Assembly (NCBI RefSeq): GCF_014643835.1
Contig: NZ_BMKD01000002.1
Coordinates: forward strand, 620,001 to 684,000
Length of the DNA stretch: 64,000 bases
Origin: Mucilaginibacter rubeus
GTDB lineage: Bacteria; Bacteroidota; Bacteroidia; Sphingobacteriales; Sphingobacteriaceae
Direction: 5' to 3'
Positions within the stretch are counted from its first letter, which is position 1. Every line of letters starts with the position of its first letter. Under the pieces are notes generated by a model. That model was given only the letters and a program-made list of their open reading frames with translations. It was not told the origin of the DNA and did not search any database. Both the position numbers and the translations under genes were made by a program. Of the stretch, positions 20,362-28,999 are shown piece by piece.

Positions 20362-20391
20362 AAAGGCACCTGTTGGGGAACAAGTGCCTTT
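20362..20391. terminator. Terminator after SRPBCC gene
   Basis: AAAGGCAC (20362-20369) pairs with GTGCCTTT (20384-20391), extended by TGTT/AACA inside and closed by a GGGG loop. On the minus strand the stem is followed by TTTTATTATTG, so it serves the ArsR-SRPBCC transcript. Confidence 0.8.
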
Positions 20392-20420
20392 GGAATAAAT
20401 AGGATTACGATATTGTTTTT

Positions 20421-20846
20421 TTACTTCTCCAGATAATCTTTAAGCGATACGCCCGTAATATGTGTCCAGCCGGCAACAAAATTTTCTTTTTTGAAGGAAT
20501 CCAACGGCGGGAAAGTTTCCAGACCGCTATGGGTGAGGATTAATTTGGTGCCATTCCCTTCAGGAAAAAGTTCCCACGTAACTTCCGAGTCGCCGTCGTA
20601 GCCATCATATCGCCAGGTATAAGCAATAGTTTTACCCTCAACAACTTTAGTTACCCGGCACAGGTGACGGTATTGAAAATTATCCTTATCTCCCGCCGTA
20701 AATTCAAATTCAAATCCTACCTCGGGTTTAAATTCGGCAAGGTCAAAATACCATTCTTTCATTTTTTCTTTAACGGTAATGGCTTCCCATACCTTTTGAA
20801 TGGGCGCCGAATAAACACGTTCAATTACAAATGGTTGTGTGCTCAT
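20421..20846 (-). CDS. SRPBCC/AHSA1-like (START superfamily) protein
   Basis: The 141-residue single-domain protein is of the Aha1-C/SRPBCC type. It begins FVIERVYSAPIQKVWEAIT and continues with MKEWYFDLAEFKPEVGFEFEF, YTWRYDGYDGDSEVTWEL and SGLETFPPLDSF, ending in GWTHITGVSLKDYLEK. Proteins of this family bind hydrophobic ligands in a deep cavity. The start codon overlaps the stop of the upstream ArsR gene (ATGA). The ArsR plus SRPBCC pair is a recurrent bacterial gene couple; the ligand is unknown. Confidence 0.9.
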   Translation of the reverse strand: MSTQPFVIERVYSAPIQKVWEAITVKEKMKEWYFDLAEFKPEVGFEFEFTAGDKDNFQYRHLCRVTKVVEGKTIAYTWRYDGYDGDSEVTWELFPEGNGTKLILTHSGLETFPPLDSFKKENFVAGWTHITGVSLKDYLEK

Positions 20847-21181
20847 AGTTTGCTGTTTTTATGGTTATCTGTATTTTGTTCGTTGGTTAAAAAAGCGTCG
20901 AGGGCATCCAGTTTCTGCGTCCAAAACCGGCGGTATTGCTCTGCCCAGTCTGTAACTTGCTTTAACTGTTTCAAATCGGCATGGCAATAGCGTTCCCTCC
21001 CCTGTTGCTTAATAATGAGCAAACCGCATTCGGTTAATATTTTTATGTGTTTGGATACGGCCGGCCTGCTGATATCAAAATTATCGGCCACGGCATTAAG
21101 GTTCATTTGCCGGCTGGCCAGCAGGTTAATGATCTCACGACGGGTTGGGTCGGCAATGGCCTGGAAAACATCTCTTCGCAT
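20843..21181 (-). CDS. ArsR-family transcriptional repressor
   Basis: The 112-residue winged-helix protein begins MRRDVFQAIADPTRREIINLLA, the standard ArsR start. The recognition helix region is NFDISRPAVSKHIKIL, followed by the wing GLLIIKQQGRERYCHAD. It has no CxC metal-sensing pair, so it is of the non-metal subgroup that usually controls an adjacent SRPBCC gene. Two dyad operators and a consensus promoter lie directly upstream, so autorepression is likely. The stop overlaps the SRPBCC start by 4 nt. Confidence 0.93.
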   Translation of the reverse strand: MRRDVFQAIADPTRREIINLLASRQMNLNAVADNFDISRPAVSKHIKILTECGLLIIKQQGRERYCHADLKQLKQVTDWAEQYRRFWTQKLDALDAFLTNEQNTDNHKNSKL

Positions 21182-21200
21182 AGTAACAGAACGGAAACAT

Positions 21201-21246
21201 GAAACCGTTCGGTTACAAATATAAATGAAACCATTTGGTTACGCAA
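21201..21246 (-). promoter_or_regulatory. Promoter with twin operators for ArsR-SRPBCC
   Basis: On the minus strand, TTG (21246-21244), a 20-nt spacer and TATATTTG (21223-21216) match the Bacteroidota primary promoter. Two copies of a GAAACC-N4-GGTTAC dyad, 21201-21216 and 21227-21242, are spaced 26 bp apart. One fills the spacer between the -33 and -7 elements; the other abuts the -7 element. A repressor bound there would block RNA polymerase. Confidence 0.72.
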
Positions 21247-21512
21247 TATCTATTTTAATTTTCTTAAAAAGACGCAACACGCACCTACAGGGTGCTACTT
21301 TACTTTCAACATACTTATTTACAAGCATATGCAATACACCCCTATCCTCAAATCATTTCATTATTCGCCAAATAAGCGATATGGTCAGCAAGCAGCAGCG
21401 CCTATACCATAGGTAATTTTACGTAGTGAAAATTGGGTGATTATACCTATTTCGGGGTATTGCTTTTTACCATATTTTTATCCCACCTGAATGTTTAATG
21501 CAATTTAATACA
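21247..21512. other. Spacer between ArsR promoter and DUF3892 gene
   Basis: About 265 nt of AT-rich sequence without a credible gene. The only structure seen is a short dyad CCTAT-ACC-ATAGG near 21403-21415. The sequence before the DUF3892 start is T-rich and may hold its promoter, but no clear consensus was found. Confidence 0.4.
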
Positions 21513-21806
21513 ATGGCAATACGTATAGTATCTATAAAAACCGACAGCGCACCGCACGATAACCCGTATGTGGCCATCGACTCACTTGAATGGATCAACG
21601 AGCGGATCAATGTAAAAGGCCTCACCGAAAGGTCGAAACTTTATGACTGGATAAAACATGAGGATGGTGAGGCTTACATTATTGATGACAAAGGCAATAA
21701 AACCAGCTTGATCCCTGCTGTTTGCCCCAAGGGCAACAAGTATGTGAAGACTGTTTACGACGAATCGAAACCCGACTATCTGCTCGGCTTACCGGAATGT
21801 GCCTGA
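21513..21806 (+). CDS. DUF3892 protein
   Basis: The 97-residue protein fits DUF3892: IRIVSIKTDSAPHDNPYVAIDSLEWINE near the start, SKLYDWIKHEDGEAYIIDDKGN in the middle, and KYVKTVYDESKPDYLLGLPEC at the end, including the conserved final LPEC. The family is small and its function is unknown. An in-frame ATG lies five codons upstream, but MAIRIVSIKT is the usual family start. It converges with the CYTH gene, only 7 nt away, so the transcripts probably overlap. Confidence 0.82.
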   Translation: MAIRIVSIKTDSAPHDNPYVAIDSLEWINERINVKGLTERSKLYDWIKHEDGEAYIIDDKGNKTSLIPAVCPKGNKYVKTVYDESKPDYLLGLPECA

Positions 21807-21813
21807 AATGTTG

Positions 21814-22281
21814 CTACCAGTTTTTAAAAGGATGAACGCTTAACCTGGCATTATAATACCGATCATCGCCGGTTACCTCAGTTGTTACCCATGGCGGCAG
21901 TTCAAACTCTTCATCCTCGCTGCCAAGTTCAATTTCGGCCATCAGTAAGCCCTGGTTATCGCCTAAAAACTCGTCAACTTCCCAAAGTTTACTGGCATAA
22001 ATAATGCGGTAGCGGTATTTTTCCAACTCGGAGGCGGCAAAATTATCAAGCAACTGAACGCCATCGGCTGCGGGAATAGTATATTCAAACTCGCTTCGGC
22101 TAAAACCTGCTGTACTTCCTTTTATAGTGATATATGCTTCGGTATCAGTAACCCGTACCCTTATTGTTTTCTTTTCATCACTAAAAATATACCCCTGCCT
22201 GAAATACATTGCCTCAGGCTTTGTTACCAGCTGCCATTTTTCCCGATCTACCAAAAATTTACGTTCTATTTCAATTGCCAT
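21814..22281 (-). CDS. CYTH-domain phosphatase
   Basis: The 155-residue protein is a small CYTH/TTM enzyme. The ExExK signature is at residues 4-8 (EIERK), with FRQGYIF, TIRVRVTDTEAYITIKG and YRYRIIYASKLWEVDEFLG supplying the tunnel Arg/Lys/Glu residues, and LLMAEIELGSEDEEFELPPWV near the end. Such proteins hydrolyse inorganic triphosphate or related triphosphates with Mg2+. The exact substrate is not readable from the sequence. Confidence 0.9.
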   Translation of the reverse strand: MAIEIERKFLVDREKWQLVTKPEAMYFRQGYIFSDEKKTIRVRVTDTEAYITIKGSTAGFSRSEFEYTIPAADGVQLLDNFAASELEKYRYRIIYASKLWEVDEFLGDNQGLLMAEIELGSEDEEFELPPWVTTEVTGDDRYYNARLSVHPFKNW

Positions 22282-22377
22282 CAGCTTATATCAGATTTAC
22301 TTACAATCTGCAATTTTAGCATTATTTAACATTTGGGCATTGGTAAATATCATATATTTATAATATATCGAACCTAT

Positions 22378-23319
22378 ATGCTAATTGCTAAACCTTTTAC
22401 AAATTTAACCTGCATTGTATTGACTTTGTTTTGCCTTGGCTGTAAACACCGCAACATTGTTAAACATGACGGCGAAAAAGATCTGATCTCATTTAAACCT
22501 GTCTTTGGCATCAGCTATACCGAAATTGCGCGGCGCTCACAAAACGGGCTATCATTTAACCATTTTGGTTACCAGTTAGAACCGGAATGGAAAATGCGAT
22601 TTGTTTCAAATGATTCTACCAGTATCTATAGCCCAACAAAAAAACAGTTCATCAATTTTCCCCTTACCCGTGGTTATGACTCTATTTTTAATACGGCCCG
22701 CACCTGGCTCAAAGTTAAAACCATGACAAAAGACAGCATGATCATTGAATTGCTCAAGGCCTATGCAGATTCGGTTGACACTCGCGGCGCTAAAGTTTAC
22801 ATGGTTTTTTATGCGGATAAGTATATAAACAATGTACTTCATGGCGATTTAAGCAAATGCAAAAGTCCCAGCCGAAGGGATACTGTATATATACAATCAT
22901 TAACCAATGCAGCCAATAAAGATTTTACCAAAGCATTTGCCGCAAGACAACCTGTTGAACTCGAAAGCAAAAGCCCGCATGTTACTTTTAGTAAACGCCA
23001 TACAGAGCCCACCATGCTCAACAACTTCGATACTTCCTATGATTATATGAACCCCGAGTTTGATATTACCATCGATAAAGCATACAGCAATTTTTACTAT
23101 TCATTCTCCATGTTTATTGATCCGGCCGGGCAAATACATTATGGAAAACCCCTTACGGTATTTACAGAAAAAAGCTACGAGGAAAATTATATTCACCTCT
23201 CTACAGCGGTAATGAACAGTTACCTTAAATACTACCTGAACTTTATTCCCGGTAAAACACTTGGTATAGTGCATACCAGTGAGATAGCCGTTCATGTTAC
23301 GGGAAACCGGGGCGTATAG
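22378..23319 (+). CDS. Tandem paralogous lipoprotein 1
   Basis: The 313-residue protein begins at ATG 22378 with a lipoprotein signal (lipobox LFCLGC). It has no family I recognise. Conserved blocks shared with the next two genes are DLISFKPVFGISYTEIARR, FGYQLEPEWKMRFVSND, SIYSPTKKQFINFPLTRGYDSIFNTAR, TEPTMLNNF and PGKTLGIVHTSEIAVHV. An in-frame TTG-type extension of 15 codons is rejected because it would hide the signal peptide. A hairpin follows the stop. Together the three genes form a local expansion, probably of envelope-anchored proteins. Confidence 0.78.
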   Translation: MLIAKPFTNLTCIVLTLFCLGCKHRNIVKHDGEKDLISFKPVFGISYTEIARRSQNGLSFNHFGYQLEPEWKMRFVSNDSTSIYSPTKKQFINFPLTRGYDSIFNTARTWLKVKTMTKDSMIIELLKAYADSVDTRGAKVYMVFYADKYINNVLHGDLSKCKSPSRRDTVYIQSLTNAANKDFTKAFAARQPVELESKSPHVTFSKRHTEPTMLNNFDTSYDYMNPEFDITIDKAYSNFYYSFSMFIDPAGQIHYGKPLTVFTEKSYEENYIHLSTAVMNSYLKYYLNFIPGKTLGIVHTSEIAVHVTGNRGV

Positions 23320-23328
23320 ATTCAAGTC

Positions 23329-23351
23329 ACGAGGTTATGTAACCTCCTCGT
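23329..23351. terminator. Hairpin after first tandem lipoprotein
   Basis: ACGAGG (23329-23334) pairs with CCTCGT (23346-23351), and an alternative stem, GAGGTTA with TAACCTC, nests inside. TTTTAG follows. A partial terminator is likely. Confidence 0.6.
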
Positions 23352-23392
23352 TTTAGCGTTCATAATAAGTCATATATTTAACAAATACCTAT

Positions 23393-24331
23393 ATGATAAC
23401 TAACAAATCTATAGCAAAATTAACCTGCATTGTTTTGGCTTTGCTTTGCATGGGCTGCAAACAACGTAACATTGTTAAACACAATGGCGAAAAAGACCTG
23501 ATTTCGTTTAAACCTGTATTGGGTATCAGCTATACAGAAATAGCGCGCAGATCAGATAACGGGCTGTCATTTAATAACTCCGGTTATCAATTAGAGCCGC
23601 AATGGAAAATACAATTCGTTTCCGATGACTCAGTCAGCATTTACAGCCCGACAAAAAAACAATTTATCAATTTTCCGCTTACCCGCGGATACGATTCCGT
23701 TTTTAATACCGCCCGCAGCTGGTTAAAAATTAAGACCATGACTAAGGATAGCATGATCATCGAAATGCTTAAAGCTCGCGGCGATTCAGTTGATACCCGT
23801 GGCGCAAAGGTTTATATGGTTTTTTATGCCGATAATTATATTAAAAACACACTTCACGGTGATTTGAGCAAATGTAAAAGCCCTAACCGCAAAGACTCGA
23901 TATATATAAAGCAGTTAGCCGAAGCTGCCAATAAAAACATTAAAAAAGCTTTTGCAGCCCGCCAACCGGTTGAGCTTAGCAGCAGCAGTAACCGGATAAA
24001 AATAAAAAAACTCCATACCGAGCCAACCATGCTCAACAATTTTAACCCATCCGACTATATGCGCCCCGAGTTTGACATCACTATTGACAAAGCCTATGCA
24101 AACTTTTACTATTCGTTCTCAATTTTTGTTGACCCCGTGGGGCGGATGCATTATGGTAAACCCCTACGGGTATTTTTCGAAGAAACTCAAAGGGTAAGCA
24201 ATACCCATCTTTCAAAAGCCGTAATGGAAACTTACCTCAAGTTTTATCTTGATGTGAAGCCAGGCAGTACACTTGGCATTGTGCATACCAGCGAGATTGC
24301 AGTAAACGTTACCGGCAAAAGTGGCTTATAA
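23393..24331 (+). CDS. Tandem paralogous lipoprotein 2
   Basis: The 312-residue protein is a very close copy of the preceding gene product, from the lipobox LLCMGC through KQRNIVKHNGEKDLISFKP to the C-terminal TLGIVHTSEIAVNVTGKSG. The two differ most in the segment after AARQPVEL. The spacing and upstream sequence (CATATATTTA) are also shared, so promoter and gene were duplicated together. No known domain. Likely outer-membrane or periplasm-facing lipoprotein. Confidence 0.78.
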   Translation: MITNKSIAKLTCIVLALLCMGCKQRNIVKHNGEKDLISFKPVLGISYTEIARRSDNGLSFNNSGYQLEPQWKIQFVSDDSVSIYSPTKKQFINFPLTRGYDSVFNTARSWLKIKTMTKDSMIIEMLKARGDSVDTRGAKVYMVFYADNYIKNTLHGDLSKCKSPNRKDSIYIKQLAEAANKNIKKAFAARQPVELSSSSNRIKIKKLHTEPTMLNNFNPSDYMRPEFDITIDKAYANFYYSFSIFVDPVGRMHYGKPLRVFFEETQRVSNTHLSKAVMETYLKFYLDVKPGSTLGIVHTSEIAVNVTGKSGL

Positions 24332-24385
24332 TGATATCGGTCCATTTTTTAGCCATTTATCAAATTATCTATATCTTTAGCAGCA

Positions 24386-25348
24386 ATGCTACTTATCAAT
24401 CTTAAAAAGTTAAAACCGGCAGCATTTGGGCTGCTCATCATTATATCTGCCTTTATTTCAGGTTGCGGCAGCGGCTCTTCAGGTAACAAGAAAAGAGAGT
24501 TGATCTCCTTTAAACCTTACAATGGCATCAACTACTCTGAAGTATCCAGACGTCAAAAAAATGGCCTCTCGTTTAACGAATACGGTTATCAACTGGAGCC
24601 GCAGTGGAAGCTAAAATTTGTTTCAGACGATTCGATAAGCATTTTCAGTCCAACAAAAAATGCATTTATTAATTTCCCGCTAACACGTGGCTATGATTCA
24701 ATCTTCAACGCAGCGCGCTCATGGTTAAAGATAAGGCAAATCAATAAAGACAGTATCACCATGGAGATCCTGATCCAGAAAGGGGATTCACTTGATGTTA
24801 AAGGCACCAAGGTGTTCATGCGATTTTTTGCTGATAATTATGTAAAAAACGTTTTGCACACCGATACCGCTACATTAAGAAGGCCAAGCCGTGCCGATAC
24901 AGTATTCATCCGTTCGCTTGCCGCTAAAGCAACTGCAGATTATACCAAGGCTTTTGCAGCCAGACAGCCAGCTACAATAACCAGCAATAGCCCGCTGGTA
25001 ACCGTATCTCGCCGCACTACCAAACCGGACATACTTAATAATTTCGATAACTCTGATGACTACCTCGACCCTACTTACGACATTGTGATCAAAAATGCCT
25101 ATAAGGATTTCTATTTTTCCTTCACCATGTATGTTGATGATAAAGGTAGTTTGTACTACGGTGCCCCGCTTGTCGGATTTAACGGCGACCAGGAAAGAGA
25201 AGCCGATTATATTCATACCTCAAAAGCCGTTGTGGACAGCTACTTTAAATTTTACCTTAATGTAAAGCCTGGTACAACCCTGGGCATCATCCACTCAAGC
25301 ATGGTCTCGGTACATGTTGAGGGCAAGGCCAAAACTGCAGCCAAGTAA
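24386..25348 (+). CDS. Tandem paralogous lipoprotein 3 (diverged)
   Basis: The 320-residue protein has a lipoprotein signal peptide (FGLLIIISAFISGC) with a Gly/Ser-rich linker after Cys. It keeps the blocks ELISFKPYNGINYSEVSRR, YGYQLEPQWKLKFVSDD, SIFSPTKNAFINFPLTRGYDSIFNAARSWLKI and GTTLGIIHSSMVSVHVEG, but is clearly more distant than copies 1 and 2 are from each other. This suggests an older duplication followed by a recent one. Function unknown. Confidence 0.78.
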   Translation: MLLINLKKLKPAAFGLLIIISAFISGCGSGSSGNKKRELISFKPYNGINYSEVSRRQKNGLSFNEYGYQLEPQWKLKFVSDDSISIFSPTKNAFINFPLTRGYDSIFNAARSWLKIRQINKDSITMEILIQKGDSLDVKGTKVFMRFFADNYVKNVLHTDTATLRRPSRADTVFIRSLAAKATADYTKAFAARQPATITSNSPLVTVSRRTTKPDILNNFDNSDDYLDPTYDIVIKNAYKDFYFSFTMYVDDKGSLYYGAPLVGFNGDQEREADYIHTSKAVVDSYFKFYLNVKPGTTLGIIHSSMVSVHVEGKAKTAAK

Positions 25349-25506
25349 CAATTGTGCTATTTTGTATAAGCGTATAGCTTTTAGCGTTTAACTTTCGCAA
25401 GCGGCTAAAAAAAGCATTTGTAAAAAAGTGTTAAATAAACAGCCGCTAAAAATGCAATACGGCTAAATGTTTATATTAGCCCCTGTTACTTCTTTAACTT
25501 ATATTG

Positions 25507-28230
25507 ATGATCATACGTCGATTTTTACTCCTATTATGCCTGTTAACCGCATTTGGCGCATCTGTTTTTGCCCAGCAGGATAGCATCCCCCTAACAACCA
25601 TAATCGAAAAAACAAGCAAGTTTATCAGCAGCTACCCTATCGAGAAAGTTTACCTGCATACAGATAAACCTTATTACGCTGTTGGCGATACCATTTGGTT
25701 TAAGGCCTATGTAACCATTGAAAAGCACCAGCCGTCAGCATTGAGCCGCATAGTTTATGTCGACCTGATCAACAACCGCGATTCCGTAGTTGAGAGTCAG
25801 CGCATCGCGGTTACAAATGGTTTTGCAAGTGGTAACATTGTACTTAACGGCGATACTTATAAACAGGGAGCTTACCGCCTGCGAAGCTACACCAACTGGA
25901 TGCGTAATTTTGACCCGGATTATTTTTATGACCATACTTTTAATGTTGGCAACGCCATAGATAACCAGGTACGCACCAACATCACTTATAAAAGTTCAAG
26001 CAAAAGAACAGGCGTTAAAGTTGATGCCACCATCCTTTACAAAGGGCCGGACAACAGTCCGTATGCCAACAAAAAAGTAAACTGGCAACTGATGAAAAAC
26101 GGCGACCCCGTAAGCAAAGGCCACGGCGTTACAGACGATAAAGGCGTATTGCAGGTTGACCTGCCCGAAAGCCAGGCCGATGTAATTACCGGCGGTATCC
26201 TGGTTACATCCATTGACGTTGGCGACCGTAAAACCATTAGCAGCAGCTTTTCAATGCGTACTGCAGTAAAAGGTTATGATGTACAGTTTTTCCCCGAAGG
26301 TGGCCAGTTAACCAATGGGATTCGTACTAAAGTTGCGTTCAAAGCCATAGCTTCAAGCGGTTTGGGTGTAGACATTAAAGGAACGATAGTTGACGATAAA
26401 GGCGCCGAAATAGCCCAGATCAGCAGCGCGCATTTAGGCATGGGAATTTTCGCCATCACGCCGGATCTTGAAAGATCATACAAAGCGAACATTACTTTCC
26501 CGGATGGATCACAGGCTACCTATAATTTGCCTCGCGTACAATCAATGGGAATAAATATTGCCGTTTACAACAATGACCCAACCAATCTTACTGTAAAAAT
26601 ATCGGCTAACGACCTGTTCTTTCAGCGTAAAAAAAACAAAAGCTTTTACCTGGTGGCGCAAGGCGGTGGCGTTATTTACTACGCGGCGCAAACTGTATTG
26701 CAAAGCACAGTTTATTCGGCCAATATCCCTAAAAGCAAGTTCCCCACAGGTATTGTGCAGGTAACGCTGTTTTCATCGGGCGGGTATGCTCTGTGCGAGC
26801 GGATTGTGTTTATTCAGCATAACGACCAGATGAACCTCGCCCTTAAAACTGATAAACCATCATACACTACAAGGGGCAACGTTAAGATCACTGTATCGGC
26901 AAAAAACAATACAACCCCGGCCGAAGGCAGCTTTTCGGTAGCTGTTGTTGATGATGGTACAGTACCGTCAAATGAAGATGCAGAATCAACCATATTGAGT
27001 AATATGCTGCTCACCTCCGATCTGAAAGGATACATCGAAAAACCGAACTATTATTTCAATAAACCTGATGATGAAAAACTGACCAACCTGGATATTTTGA
27101 TGCTTACCCAGGGTTACCGTCGCTTTGATTATGAGGATATACTGGCCGACAAAAATCCGCCTATATACCTGATGCCGGAGCAAGGCATTGACGTAACAGG
27201 AACATTGAGGACCAATGCAGGTCTTCCGGTAGCCAAAGGCAGCTTAAGGTTGCTCATTCCAGATAAAAACTTTTCGGCAGAAACAATTACCGATATGTCG
27301 GGCAATTTTAAATTCTCAAACGTGAATGTGCCGGATACATCAAAAATTACCCTGAGCGCCCGCAACAACCCTAACGGACGCAACATGGTCATATCGGTTA
27401 ATGGCGAAGCTTATCAAAAACTGAGCAAAAACAACAACATCCCCGATGAGATCCTGAATATTGACAGTACTTTCCGTCCTTATTTACAAAACAGCTATAA
27501 GCAATATCAAAGCTCACGCACTATAAAGGAGGTTGTTGTAAAATCAACCAAGATCGTAAAAAAAGCCAGCCATGCCGATTATGGCACCTTCTCAGGTTTA
27601 CCTATGCAGGCCGATCATGAAGTATCGGCACAACAATTGCAGGGCTGCCCTTTGTTGTTAAACTGTTTATCAACCATGGCAATGGGCCTTACCTATATCG
27701 ACAACAATTTTTACGTTACCCGCGATTACAATGCAGGCGGCCGCACCCCTGTGCAGGTATATGTAGGCAGCCTGCCTGTTGATGCCAACTTTTTATCAAG
27801 CATACAATCGAGCGAGGTTGAATCTGTAGAGATCTTTTTAAATGATGGGGTAAGCGGCATCAACCGTAGTACCCAAACCAAGGGTGTACTGGTGATTAAC
27901 AAAAAGGTTGTTAAAAAACAAAAGATAACACTTGCACAATTACAGGAACTTATTCCCAAGCAAAATGTGATCACTTTTGCAGTGCAGGGCTACACTAAAG
28001 CCAAAGAGTTTTACTCGCCTAAATATGATGTAACCAAAGCAGGCACGCTTGGCGGCGATTTGCGTAATACTATTTATTGGAAACCTAACGTAATTACCGA
28101 TAAAGCAACCGGCACTGCAACCATCAGCTTCTTTAACAGCGATCAGCGCGGCTCATACCGTGCTATAATTGAAGGGATTGACGCCGAAGGTAATATCGGC
28201 CGAAGTGTGATACATTATAACGTAAAATAA
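25507..28230 (+). CDS. Large exported MG2/carboxypeptidase-regulatory protein with plug-like C terminus
   Basis: The 907-residue protein has a Sec signal peptide (FLLLLCLLTAFGASVFAQ). Near the N terminus, YPIEKVYLHTDKPYYAVGDTIWFKAYV is the macroglobulin-like MG2 pattern. Further beta domains follow, including the carboxypeptidase-regulatory-like stretch GIDVTGTLRTNAGLPVAKGSLRLLIPD near residue 560. The region VYVGSLPVDANFLSSIQSSEVESVEIFLNDGVSG resembles a TonB-receptor plug. No beta-barrel follows, so it is not a receptor itself. Such proteins are common in Bacteroidota envelopes with no assigned role. The open frame begins with TTG 25504; ATG 25507 is the better start. Confidence 0.75.
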   Translation: MIIRRFLLLLCLLTAFGASVFAQQDSIPLTTIIEKTSKFISSYPIEKVYLHTDKPYYAVGDTIWFKAYVTIEKHQPSALSRIVYVDLINNRDSVVESQRIAVTNGFASGNIVLNGDTYKQGAYRLRSYTNWMRNFDPDYFYDHTFNVGNAIDNQVRTNITYKSSSKRTGVKVDATILYKGPDNSPYANKKVNWQLMKNGDPVSKGHGVTDDKGVLQVDLPESQADVITGGILVTSIDVGDRKTISSSFSMRTAVKGYDVQFFPEGGQLTNGIRTKVAFKAIASSGLGVDIKGTIVDDKGAEIAQISSAHLGMGIFAITPDLERSYKANITFPDGSQATYNLPRVQSMGINIAVYNNDPTNLTVKISANDLFFQRKKNKSFYLVAQGGGVIYYAAQTVLQSTVYSANIPKSKFPTGIVQVTLFSSGGYALCERIVFIQHNDQMNLALKTDKPSYTTRGNVKITVSAKNNTTPAEGSFSVAVVDDGTVPSNEDAESTILSNMLLTSDLKGYIEKPNYYFNKPDDEKLTNLDILMLTQGYRRFDYEDILADKNPPIYLMPEQGIDVTGTLRTNAGLPVAKGSLRLLIPDKNFSAETITDMSGNFKFSNVNVPDTSKITLSARNNPNGRNMVISVNGEAYQKLSKNNNIPDEILNIDSTFRPYLQNSYKQYQSSRTIKEVVVKSTKIVKKASHADYGTFSGLPMQADHEVSAQQLQGCPLLLNCLSTMAMGLTYIDNNFYVTRDYNAGGRTPVQVYVGSLPVDANFLSSIQSSEVESVEIFLNDGVSGINRSTQTKGVLVINKKVVKKQKITLAQLQELIPKQNVITFAVQGYTKAKEFYSPKYDVTKAGTLGGDLRNTIYWKPNVITDKATGTATISFFNSDQRGSYRAIIEGIDAEGNIGRSVIHYNVK

Positions 28231-28258
28231 GATAACTCACCCCCGGTTATTATACTTT

Positions 28259-28295
28259 GAAAACCCTGATCGCTTAAGCAGCAATCGGGGTTTTC
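28259..28295 (+). terminator. Terminator after MG2/plug gene
   Basis: GAAAACCCTGAT (28259-28270) pairs with ATCGGGGTTTTC (28284-28295) with a single G-T wobble and a 13-nt loop. It starts 29 nt past the stop codon. Confidence 0.8.
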
Positions 28296-28403
28296 CATTT
28301 ATACCTATTCAGTGTTTTTTTCAAAAAGCTTTAAGCCTTGTGCATTCAGCTTTTACCTATTAATAGTTATATTAGTACAACCAATTAATTTAAACATATC
28401 ATC

Positions 28404-28808
28404 ATGAATTTTCAACTTATCAACTGGCTGGCCGTTGTGGTTGCAGCATTATCCGCGTTTTTAGTTGGCGGTATCTGGTACTCTCCTGCGCTGTTTGCCA
28501 GTGCATGGATGGCAGATAATAAACTAACCAGTGCCGAATTACAGGCTTCCAATAAAGGCAGGGCCTTCGGCTTTACAGCCTTCTTTTCTATCATTATGGC
28601 TGTAAACCTTGCTATATTTTTAGCCGATGCAAAAACTGATCTTGCCTGGGGAGCGACAGCGGGTTTTCTTGCGGGCATCTGGACGTTTTGCGCTATCGCT
28701 ATTCACAGCCTGTTTGAGCTCAAAAGCTGGCGGCTGATCTTCATAAACGGCGGTTACAGCGTGGTATCCCTAACCCTGATGGGCTTAATATTAGGTGCCT
28801 GGAGATAA
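28404..28808 (+). CDS. DUF1761 membrane protein
   Basis: The 134-residue protein has four hydrophobic spans and the DUF1761 pattern: NWLAVVVAALSAFLVGGIWYSPALFASAWM at the start (GGIWYSP is diagnostic), then AFGFTAFFSIIMAVNLAIFL and a final GYSVVSLTLMGLILGAWR. Function of the family is unknown; inner membrane location is expected. It is monocistronic, with TATATTAG about 30 nt upstream as a possible -7 element. Confidence 0.88.
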   Translation: MNFQLINWLAVVVAALSAFLVGGIWYSPALFASAWMADNKLTSAELQASNKGRAFGFTAFFSIIMAVNLAIFLADAKTDLAWGATAGFLAGIWTFCAIAIHSLFELKSWRLIFINGGYSVVSLTLMGLILGAWR

Positions 28809-28815
28809 GATGGTT

Positions 28816-28897
28816 CACTAATAGAAAACGAATTTATGCGAATTGCACAAATAGTCATCAAGCTTTAATTCGTGTAATTCGTTCACACCCATTAGTG
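28816..28897. repeat. Intergenic palindrome (CGAATT words)
   Basis: CACTAAT (28816-28822) and ATTAGTG (28891-28897) are the outer arms. Inside, ACGAATT-N4-CGAATT on the left faces AATTCG-TGT-AATTCGT on the right. The words AATTCGTG and CGAATTNCAC recur in other Bacteroidota spacers in my memory. Confidence 0.65.
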
Positions 28898-28999
28898 CAA
28901 TTAATGTAGGTTCAAAATGACATTGATGTTATATAATCCATGAACAATACCGGTACTTTTTAGTTGAACTTTACAGTAGTCAATCCAAAATACATTACC

